Positions 5,901 through 11,082 of a stretch of 11,082 nucleotides of DNA are shown piece after piece. Position 1 is the stretch's first letter. Each line of letters starts with the position of its first letter. The position numbers were made by a program, and so were the translations under genes. The stretch is from an uncultured Oscillospiraceae bacterium (GTDB lineage Bacteria; Bacillota; Clostridia; Oscillospirales; Oscillospiraceae), in NCBI GenBank assembly GCA_934565775.1, contig CAKTIN010000064.1, forward strand, positions 1 through 11,082, given 5' to 3'. The notes under the pieces were generated by a model. That model was not told the DNA's origin, did not search any database, and worked only from the letters and a program-made list of their open reading frames with translations.

Positions 5901-7327
5901 GCGATCTGGCCGCTGATGCCGTTCACCGCCGCCGTCAGGCCCCCCAGGTCCGGGGCCGCCACGATCTGGGTGGAGGCGTTGATGGTGCCGGAGCCCTCAC
6001 CGGTGTGATCGATCTCGATCTTCCCGGAGCCCCCGGCCCCCACGCCGCCTGCGGCGCCGCCGCCAATGTCGATGGTGGTGGAGCCGGGCTCGGTGCTCAC
6101 GCCCACATGGATGCCGCCGCCCTCCCCCGCAACGACCCCGCCGCCGCCTTCGCCGCTGGCCGAGGTGTTGGAATTCACCGTGCCGCTGCCGTTGACGGTA
6201 CTGTCCGCCGTAGCGGTAAGCTTGACCTTCCCGGCCTCATCCACGGCGTTGTTGACATAGCCGGACATCTGATTCAGCCGGGCGCTCACGCCTCCCGCAC
6301 CGCCCTCGGCGTCCTGGGAAGCCTGATCCACCAGGTCGGACAGCTCGTTGAGCTTGGTCCGGAGCTGGCTCATCAGGCTCTCGGAAAGCTGCACCTGAAT
6401 ATAGGGCTCCATCTGCCCCACGATGCCGCCTACGTCCTTCCGGCCGCAGATGTCGCCCTGGTTCACGCAGCTCTGGATCTGGCCGTTGCTCCGCCCGGCG
6501 ATGCCGCCCACGTTATAGCCGATGTGCTGGTGCCCCACCGCCGCACGGTTCACGCAGCTGCGCAGGGTGCCGGAGGAATAGCCGGCAATGCCGCCGGTAT
6601 CCGTGGCAATGTTCGCCGTATCCGGCTGGGAAAACTTGGACAGGTCCAGAGACAGGTCCAGATTGAGATCCTCCAGCCCCACCTCCGGGTCTGCGCTCTC
6701 AATGTTGACATACATTCCGTTCTCGCAGGCAGTCACCAGGCCCAGGTTATAGCCCGTAATGCCGCCGGTCATATTGACGCCGAAGGCCGCGCCGCTGGTG
6801 GAGCAGTTGCGAAGAATGCCCGTAGCGGCGTTCAGCCCGGCGATACCGCCCACATTCCGGGTGCCGGAGACGGACCCGGTGAAGGTGCAGTCGGAGATTG
6901 TGCCGTAATTCTCGCCCACGATGCCGCCCAGGGAGTGCTTCTCCCCTTCCGGCGCCACGGAGCCCTCCACATTCAGGTCCTTCACGGTGCCGCCATCTTG
7001 CAAAATGGAGATCAGCCCCGCCGGGGCGACGCTTCCACCGACGTTCAGCCCGCGAATGGTATGCCCGGCCCCGTCCAGCGTGCCGCTGAAAGTGGGAATC
7101 GGCTCAAAATCCGTATTTTCCAGGGAAATATCCGCCTCCAGGATTACCATTTTCCCCACGGACCAGCTGTCCAGGGTGCACTGCGAGGCAAACTCCAGGA
7201 AATCCTGGGTGGTATGGATTCTTGTAATTTCCCCTGCGGCGGAGACCCCGGTGAAGGGAAGCAGCCCCACCAGCAGCAGGCAGGCCAGCGCTCCCGCGCA
7301 CAGGCGGCGCAAGCGATTATTCTTCAT
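2909..7327 (-). CDS. Large two-pass surface protein with GLUG repeats and duplicated C-terminal domain
   Basis: A 1472-residue envelope protein. In order: a signal peptide (1-30, cut near SA-AG); GLUG-type beta-repeats (about 133-304, with GGIxG at 134, 160, 188, 245, 274 and 300); a helical, heptad-like stretch, a Gly-rich low-complexity loop (369-450) and a second helical stretch (460-515); more GLUG repeats (about 538-690); a Listeria-Bacteroides-type repeat (about 748-808); a TM helix (949-971); a cytoplasmic charged/coiled-coil loop (972-1046, KKKARARR and PKKKKR at its ends); a second TM (1047-1067); and two related extracellular domains (about 1089-1250 and 1293-1455). Topology follows from the signal peptide and the positive loop. 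The ATG at 7325-7327 is chosen over a TTG three codons earlier because AGGAGG (complement of 7337-7342) sits 9 nt from the ATG and abuts the TTG. The gene overlaps the RND gene by 11 bp, so translational coupling is likely. It has no LPXTG. A role as surface partner of the RND exporter is inferred from the operon. Confidence 0.85.
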   Translation of the reverse strand: MKNNRLRRLCAGALACLLLVGLLPFTGVSAAGEITRIHTTQDFLEFASQCTLDSWSVGKMVILEADISLENTDFEPIPTFSGTLDGAGHTIRGLNVGGSVAPAGLISILQDGGTVKDLNVEGSVAPEGEKHSLGGIVGENYGTISDCTFTGSVSGTRNVGGIAGLNAATGILRNCSTSGAAFGVNMTGGITGYNLGLVTACENGMYVNIESADPEVGLEDLNLDLSLDLSKFSQPDTANIATDTGGIAGYSSGTLRSCVNRAAVGHQHIGYNVGGIAGRSNGQIQSCVNQGDICGRKDVGGIVGQMEPYIQVQLSESLMSQLRTKLNELSDLVDQASQDAEGGAGGVSARLNQMSGYVNNAVDEAGKVKLTATADSTVNGSGTVNSNTSASGEGGGGVVAGEGGGIHVGVSTEPGSTTIDIGGGAAGGVGAGGSGKIEIDHTGEGSGTINASTQIVAAPDLGGLTAAVNGISGQIALLNGAVNGMVGTMAQDVRDINAKFGEISDLLFDAMEEVQNGKNDGIVDASAVDVDKITFGKVSASQNSGTVYGDLNTGGVAGSMAVEYALDPEDDVSSQVSGEYRRQYEYKAVIQGCTNTGAVTSKRSYAGGICGRMDLGLITQSEGYGTVSSESGNYVGGIAGLTGATIRQSYAKCALSGGSYVGGIVGSGVTETVSGVSSTVAGCYSIVEITDSKQYSGAISGGDAGSFLENYFVSDALAGINRQSYAGAAEPVSYYKLQSEAAMPKSMKSFTLTFVADGKILDTRSFQYGASVDPADYPELPQKEGYYARWDKTELKELHLDTVVTAVYTPYTPGLASDMTREDGRPIFLLEGDYDDQAGLTVTPEALTPGAFVTDNLGDYFSCFSQGKLPAMTINREVVEQWDVQVADDGTQSHTLRYLAPDGKTSRLRIYTQQDGRWVQTDYKTVGSYLIFPVQGSDARVAVVSSFPVWWIWLLVLAAFVGLIALLVGLIHRGKKKARARRAAVPAPEAAPEAAAPGAESPDAELLARALSAEERLAKAEEELRALREGGAAGAAPVRKPKKKKRWWILVLVLALLLAAGAAVFFLNTGLRDGLEAYRLLSAYGKQDPMTMELEIDGGLNGQSVQTTASLSRTKQEGTTVTALTLQGVSLYYANGNLYLENGRAYGVSDLFPDYAALIDRAAELYRLVRVDTTQSGGQKTYRVTAKEGKAQELMSLLLPEGGAEALGTRSLEAALTAVDGTLTELTFSMGSAGSKGLYLDARAKLNTGAQAPEIPEAVTQAIAGGAAPEGKLTQEVFDLLEAWSTMNSREQQSANVTLSVNCGPVVVNDTLDYDSLRVDGQSIGAVKKGSVTLYFSGDRFCDASGHTVSAGSKSLMDASKLMDLVYELVLNGTVSSQTSGKGQIYTLSLDEAGMTSLVQTIAPDIQGQDVQFTQGSIELTLQDGVLKNIRISCAGSVHIVLADADVSLSCQIAAVEREVSFPQPVLDALKQ

Positions 7328-7343
7328 CCTCTTCAACCTCCTC
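7317..7343 (-). promoter_or_regulatory. Overlapping stop / ribosome binding site / start between RND and GLUG genes
   Basis: The last codons of the RND gene (acidic EEVEEDEE, then TAA at 7317-7319) contain AGGAGG (complement of 7337-7342) and, 9 nt later, the ATG (7325-7327) of the next gene. The 11-bp overlap favours coupled translation and fixed stoichiometry of the two membrane proteins. Confidence 0.8.
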
Positions 7344-9767
7344 GCTGGAAGATCCGGAAACCAGGTTCACGTCTATATCGCCCTCCACCGTACCGCGGAT
7401 CACGCCGCGGACCGTGCCGTTGATCCGGCCATGGACCATACCATTAAGGGTCATGCGGCCATGGATGGTTTTCCGCTCGCCCACGGAGACCGAGGGCACG
7501 GAGAAGGAGGTCTTGTCCACGACCTTGCTGCCCACCAAAAGAATCTGGGGCAGGACAAACATGACCAGGAAGATAGAGATCAGGGTGCCCCGGCCCAGGC
7601 TCTCGCCAATGCCCGCGATGACCGGCTCCGAGGTCATGTTGCCGATGAGGAAGCCGCAGATGCACATGATCGCGCCGGAGGTAATGATCGTGGGGAAGGC
7701 GAAATTCATGGTCTCGATGATCGCCGTGCGGTGGTCCTTCTTAGTCTTGAGCTCCTGGAACCGGCTGGCGATGACAATGGCGTAGTCGATATTCGCGCCC
7801 ATCTGGATGGAGCTGACGATCAGATACGCCATATAGAACAGATACTTGCCCGTAATGGTGGGGAAGGAGAAGTTAATCCAGATACTGCCCTGAATCACCA
7901 GGATCAGCAGCAGCGGCATTCCGGCGGAGTTGAAGGTAAACAGCAGCACCACCAGCACGATCAGCACGGACAGAATGCTCACCACGGTATTATCCACGGC
8001 AAAGGACTTCTCGAAATCATACTCGTTTGTGGAATCGCCGGCCAGGAACACATCCCCGTCGGGATAGTACCGCCGGGCAATCTCCAAAATGGTATCGGTA
8101 AAGGCGTAGGTCGTGTCGCCGCTCACCGGCAGGGTGAGATACAGCAGCATCCGGCTGTACTGGTCTCCCTGGAGCTGATTCTTCGCGCTGGTGATCTGGA
8201 CCTTGGCATCGTTCAGCATCGCCGTCTGGTCCTCGTCCAGGGTGACGATCCCCTCGTCGATCTGGTCGCAGACGTACAGAAGCATATCAATCAGCGGCAC
8301 CTGATAGGTGGAGAGCTTTCCGGCCAGCTGGCCGTAGTCCTCCTGATTGGCGGCATAGGCGGCGTACACCACCTCCGCCGCTTCATAATCCAGCCCGGCC
8401 AGCTCGGCAAACTGCCGGGGGGTGAGCTTGTCGGCCAGCATATAGCCGTCCATGGCCTCGATGTTGGTCAGGCCCATGGTATAGTCCACCTCGTCGTAGG
8501 TCTCCAGCTCCTTGAGCATGGCCCGCTCCTTGTCGTAGTCCCCCTTGGGCACCACCAGAGCCAGCATATTGCTGGAGCCGAAGTTCTCCTCAATGAGCTC
8601 CTCCGCCAGCTGGGTGTCGTTCTGCTTGGGGGCGGTGAGGATGCTGTAGCCATAGGCAAAGGGGCAGCTCTGGGACAGGTGGAAGGCAAAGGCCACCAGC
8701 ACCAGGAAGATCACCGGCACCACGTGCCGGGTCGCATAGTCGATCTTGCCCACAAAGGGAATCTTGGGCAGGAAGCTGCGGTGCCCGGTGCGCTCGATCA
8801 GCGGCCCGAACAGCATCAGCAGCCCCGGCATCACCAGGAAGGCCGACAGCAGGGCAAAGGCAATGGACTTGATCAGACACACGGCCATATCCGGGCCCAG
8901 CTTGAACTGCATGAACAGCATGGCCACCAGGCCGCCCACCGTGGTCAGGCAGCTGGCTCCGATCTCCGGAATGGATTTGCTCAGCGCCGCAATGACCGCC
9001 TCCCGGATGGGCAGGAGACGGTGCTCCTCCTTGAACCGGTTGCAGAAAATAATGGCATAGTCAATGGATAGCGCCAGCTGCAAAATACTAGTCACGGAAT
9101 TGGACACAAAGGAGATCTTCCCCAGCAGGAAGTTGGTGCCCTGGTTCAAAAGCAGGGCCACCACAAAGGTCAGGATCAGCACCGGCACCTCGCCATAGGT
9201 CTCAGAGGTCAGCAGCAGCACCACCACGATGACCACCGCCACATAGACCATGATCACATTGATCTCATGGTCAATGGTCTCCGCCTGGGTATCGCCCAGG
9301 TCCGTGGAGAGGAACAGATCGTAATCCGCCAGGCTCTCCTTTACGGCCTCCAGGGAGGTCAGGCAGCTGTCGTCCTTCTCGTCATAATCGAAGGTAATGG
9401 AGAACAGGGCATTGAAGTGATTATAGTGGTCCTTGGTATCGTCATAATCCACGGTCTGCACGCCCTTGATCTCCTTGAGCTGATCCTTCAGCTGGGCAGC
9501 CTGGTCCTGGGTGATATTGGCCACCATCACCTGGGCGGTCCCGTAGGTGGTAAACTGCTCCTCCATCACGGACAGAGCCTTCTTCGTCTCGGATTCCTCC
9601 GGCAGATAATAGGTCAAATCGTTTTCCACCTGGACCCAAGTTCGGGAAAACAGAGAAAAAATCAGAAGAATGACCGTAAGTAAGTAGATGAGATTTCGTT
9701 TGTCTACGATAAAGGTAGACAGCTTTTCCATAAACGAAGTCTCGTTTTCCGGGGCAGACTTGCTCAT
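7317..9767 (-). CDS. MMPL/RND-superfamily exporter with repeat-containing C-terminal tail
   Basis: An 816-residue inner-membrane transporter of the MMPL/RND type. The layout is the RND duplication: TM1 (24-42), a large external loop (43-169), TM2-6 (170-322), TM7 (348-366), a second external loop (367-592) and TM8-12 (593-748). Each half carries the DY pair that in MmpL3-type proteins lines the proton path: D236-Y237 in LSIDYAII and D661-Y662 in ANIDYAIV. This supports a proton-driven exporter of lipid-like or amphiphilic substrates, though the substrate cannot be told. The tail 767-805 is a run of xVxG tetrapeptides, then an acidic end EEVEEDEE. The ATG at 9765-9767 is chosen because GGAAAGGA lies 10 nt upstream (complement of 9778-9785). 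A longer frame from 9828-9830 would add 21 Arg/Cys/Pro-rich residues encoded by leader hairpins. It is the first gene of the operon and overlaps the next one. Confidence 0.93.
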   Translation of the reverse strand: MSKSAPENETSFMEKLSTFIVDKRNLIYLLTVILLIFSLFSRTWVQVENDLTYYLPEESETKKALSVMEEQFTTYGTAQVMVANITQDQAAQLKDQLKEIKGVQTVDYDDTKDHYNHFNALFSITFDYDEKDDSCLTSLEAVKESLADYDLFLSTDLGDTQAETIDHEINVIMVYVAVVIVVVLLLTSETYGEVPVLILTFVVALLLNQGTNFLLGKISFVSNSVTSILQLALSIDYAIIFCNRFKEEHRLLPIREAVIAALSKSIPEIGASCLTTVGGLVAMLFMQFKLGPDMAVCLIKSIAFALLSAFLVMPGLLMLFGPLIERTGHRSFLPKIPFVGKIDYATRHVVPVIFLVLVAFAFHLSQSCPFAYGYSILTAPKQNDTQLAEELIEENFGSSNMLALVVPKGDYDKERAMLKELETYDEVDYTMGLTNIEAMDGYMLADKLTPRQFAELAGLDYEAAEVVYAAYAANQEDYGQLAGKLSTYQVPLIDMLLYVCDQIDEGIVTLDEDQTAMLNDAKVQITSAKNQLQGDQYSRMLLYLTLPVSGDTTYAFTDTILEIARRYYPDGDVFLAGDSTNEYDFEKSFAVDNTVVSILSVLIVLVVLLFTFNSAGMPLLLILVIQGSIWINFSFPTITGKYLFYMAYLIVSSIQMGANIDYAIVIASRFQELKTKKDHRTAIIETMNFAFPTIITSGAIMCICGFLIGNMTSEPVIAGIGESLGRGTLISIFLVMFVLPQILLVGSKVVDKTSFSVPSVSVGERKTIHGRMTLNGMVHGRINGTVRGVIRGTVEGDIDVNLVSGSSSEEVEEDEE

Positions 9768-9928
9768 AGGCAACCATTCCTTTCCATCATGTTCTGCGGC
9801 GCACCCGCCGCGCGCCGGACAGCGGCGCATCCGGGACGCTCCCGGGAAAGCAAAAGGCCGGGCCCGGCTCCGGCAGAATGAAGTCTGAGCACGAAGCCAT
9901 TCTGGGCGAAGCGGTATCCCGCGTCCTC
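9768..9928 (-). promoter_or_regulatory. Hairpin-rich 5' leader of the RND operon
   Basis: About 160 nt lie between the predicted transcription start and the RND start codon. They hold several GC-rich inverted repeats: 9796-9801 with 9806-9811, 9812-9817 with 9823-9828, 9831-9836 with 9840-9845, 9857-9861 with 9870-9874 (containing the self-complementary 12-mer at 9857-9868 and followed on the minus strand by CTTTTG), and 9875-9880 with 9898-9903. The fourth resembles a weak terminator, so attenuation is possible. I recognise no known riboswitch class. Confidence 0.45.
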
Positions 9929-9934
9929 TTAAAA

Positions 9935-9963
9935 ATTATATCGAAAGGTCCAAAAATAATCAA
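9935..9963 (-). promoter_or_regulatory. Sigma-A promoter of the RND-GLUG-kinase operon
   Basis: Read on the minus strand, TTGATT (complement of 9958-9963) is followed after exactly 17 bp by a perfect TATAAT (complement of 9935-9940). It lies in an AT-rich island in otherwise GC-rich sequence, downstream of the thrS terminator. This makes the operon independent of thrS. Transcription would start near 9928. Confidence 0.85.
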
Positions 9964-9975
9964 GTCCCTTTCCCC

Positions 9976-10027
9976 GGGCAAATAAGGGGCGGTTGGCCGG
10001 TTTTTCAACAAACGGGGCCATTTGCCC
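9976..10027. repeat. Inverted repeat flanking a 36-bp spacer upstream of the operon promoter
   Basis: GGGCAAAT (9976-9983) and ATTTGCCC (10020-10027) form an 8-bp perfect inverted repeat. A smaller one, GGAAAT/ATTTCC, lies at 10042-10047 with 10054-10059. Both sit between the thrS terminator and the operon's -35, where activator or repressor sites often lie. Nothing else shows a function. This part of the 358-bp gap holds no gene. Confidence 0.3.
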
Positions 10028-10074
10028 AAAAAAGTGGTTCAGGAAATGTAAGGATTTCCCCGGGCGCTAAGACG

Positions 10075-10114
10075 CAAAATGCCGCCGGGCAAGGGAACTC
10101 CCTCACCCGGCGGC
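10075..10114 (-). terminator. Intrinsic terminator of thrS
   Basis: A perfect 9-bp GCCGCCGGG stem (10081-10089 with 10106-10114), with an inner AGGGA/TCCCT helix, is followed on the minus strand by ATTTTG (complement of 10075-10080). It starts 11 nt past the thrS stop codon. Confidence 0.88.
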
Positions 10115-10125
10115 ACAAGCCGCTG

Positions 10126-11082
10126 TTATACGCGCCGAGATTTGCTGTCGATCTCGCTTCTGCACTGGGCCAGGAAGGCGTCCAGGGACATCGCGCCCTC
10201 GTCCTCCCCGGAGCGGGTCCGGACGGAAACGGTAGCGTTTTCCATATCCCGGTCGCCGACTACCAGCATATAGGGGATCTTCTGCATCTGGGCCTCCCGG
10301 ATCTTATAGCCCAGCTTCTCACTGCGGCAGTCCGCCTCGCAGCGCACCCCGGCGTCATTCAGCCGGCGGTTGATCTCTTCCGCGTACCCATGGGCCCGCT
10401 CGGTGACGGGCAGCACCTTGACCTGAACCGGAGACAGCCACAGGGGGAAGGCGCCGGCAAAGTGCTCGGTAATCACGCCGATGAACCGCTCGATGGAGCC
10501 GAACACGACACGGTGGATCATGACGGGGCGGTGCTTCTGCCCATCCTCGCCGGTGTACTCCAGGTTGAACCGCTCCGGCAGCTGGGAATCCAGCTGGATG
10601 GTGCCGCACTGCCAGGTCCGGCCCAGGCAGTCCTCAATGTGGAAGTCCAGCTTCGGGCCGTAGAAGGCGCCGTCGCCCTCGTTGATAACGAAGTCCTTGC
10701 CCATATCGGTGATGGCCTTCTTCAAGATCTCCTGGTTGACCTCCCACTCCTCCACGGTGCCGATGTGATCCTCGGGCATGGTGGACAGCTCCACGGTGTA
10801 TTTCAGGCCGAACACATTGTACACCTCGTCAAACAGGCGGACCACGTTCTGGATCTCGCTTTCCATCTGCTCCCGGGTCATAAAGATGTGCGCGTCGTCC
10901 TGGGTGAAGCACCGGACGCGGAACAGGCCGTGGAGTGCGCCGGACAGCTCATGCCGGTGCACCAGGCCCAGCTCACCTACCCGCAGGGGCAGATCCCGGT
11001 AGGAATGGGGCTCGCTGGCGTAGACCAGCATACCGCCGGGGCAGTTCATGGGCTTGATGGCGTAATCCTCGCCGTCGATGAC
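10126..11082 (-). CDS. thrS: Threonyl-tRNA synthetase, C-terminal part (5' end outside window)
   Basis: The last 318 residues of the class II enzyme that charges tRNA-Thr in the cytoplasm. The frame is open to the window edge: the ATG at 11047-11049 is internal (Met of the PMNCPGG motif), and the 11 codons before it (VIDGEDYAIKP) continue the family sequence. Visible parts are class II motif 2 around HRHELSGALHGLFRVR (42-57), motif 3 GSIERFIG (195-202) and the anticodon-binding domain from about 218. The three zinc ligands of the E. coli enzyme (C334, H385, H511) are conserved as C14 in MNCPGG, H65 in DDAHIF and H190 in MIHR of the visible part. The full enzyme is usually 580-650 residues, so about half is missing. 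Any T-box leader would be outside the window. It ends at its own terminator and is probably not co-transcribed with the RND operon. Confidence 0.97.
   Translation of the reverse strand, partial: VIDGEDYAIKPMNCPGGMLVYASEPHSYRDLPLRVGELGLVHRHELSGALHGLFRVRCFTQDDAHIFMTREQMESEIQNVVRLFDEVYNVFGLKYTVELSTMPEDHIGTVEEWEVNQEILKKAITDMGKDFVINEGDGAFYGPKLDFHIEDCLGRTWQCGTIQLDSQLPERFNLEYTGEDGQKHRPVMIHRVVFGSIERFIGVITEHFAGAFPLWLSPVQVKVLPVTERAHGYAEEINRRLNDAGVRCEADCRSEKLGYKIREAQMQKIPYMLVVGDRDMENATVSVRTRSGEDEGAMSLDAFLAQCRSEIDSKSRRV

Noticed and set aside
5998..6200. Possible collagen-like repeat in the Gly-rich stretch of the GLUG protein
   Set aside because: Glycines are not in a regular G-x-y period; this is low-complexity linker.
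2900..7423. A 1507-codon open frame on the plus strand opposite the GLUG protein gene
   Set aside because: It is antisense to a gene with signal peptide, TM helices and repeats. Its product is a His/Gly/Leu/Arg-rich string without domains, as expected when G/C-ending codons are read backwards.
6921..9071. A 716-codon plus-strand frame opposite the RND and GLUG genes
   Set aside because: Composition artefact (His/Gln/Gly-rich), spanning two real antisense genes.
9768..9830. Longer RND start at 9828-9830
   Set aside because: The added residues come from leader hairpins, and the ATG at 9765-9767 has a proper GGAAAGGA site.
10042..10059. GGAAAT/ATTTCC as a terminator
   Set aside because: Only 6 bp, AT-rich and without a T-run; at most a weak protein-binding site.
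11047..11049. ATG as the start of a short 307-codon synthetase-like gene
   Set aside because: The frame continues without a stop to the window edge and encodes family-typical thrS sequence, so this Met is internal.

Overview
The window looks like chromosome of a GC-rich Gram-positive anaerobe of the Clostridia, most likely the Oscillospiraceae/Ruminococcaceae group of gut bacteria. This is inferred from strong AGGAGG ribosome binding sites, G/C-ending codons, a solitary MsmX/UgpC-type sugar-importer ATPase, a GLUG-repeat surface protein and a clostridial-style threonyl-tRNA synthetase. No phage, IS, CRISPR or RNA gene is visible. The long open frames antisense to the real genes come from base composition.

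Layout, left to right. Positions 1-152 hold a cluster of nested inverted repeats and a probable terminator. A small secreted protein is encoded on the minus strand at 153-575. Positions 576-965 are non-coding. They contain a good sigma-A promoter for the rightward ABC ATPase, with a perfect 14-bp palindrome spanning the -35/spacer and phased direct repeats just upstream, followed by a leader with a strong but badly placed Shine-Dalgarno sequence. The ATPase (966-2168, plus) ends at its own terminator, next to a bidirectional terminator shared with a convergent minus-strand operon.

That operon is the centre of the window. It is transcribed leftward from a near-consensus promoter at 9935-9963 through a hairpin-rich leader. 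It encodes (i) a 12-TM MMPL/RND-type exporter with a tetrapeptide-repeat cytoplasmic tail, (ii) a 1472-residue two-pass surface protein with GLUG repeats, a helical insertion and a duplicated C-terminal extracellular domain, and (iii) a cytidylate-kinase-like P-loop protein. The first two genes overlap by 11 bp and the third follows after 23 bp, so co-expression is very likely. The working inference is an envelope export system in which the RND pump hands a hydrophobic or glycolipid-like substrate to the large surface protein. The substrate cannot be read from the sequence, and the kinase's role is unknown.

Upstream of the operon on the same strand is the 3' part of thrS (10126 to the window edge), closed by a clear intrinsic terminator.
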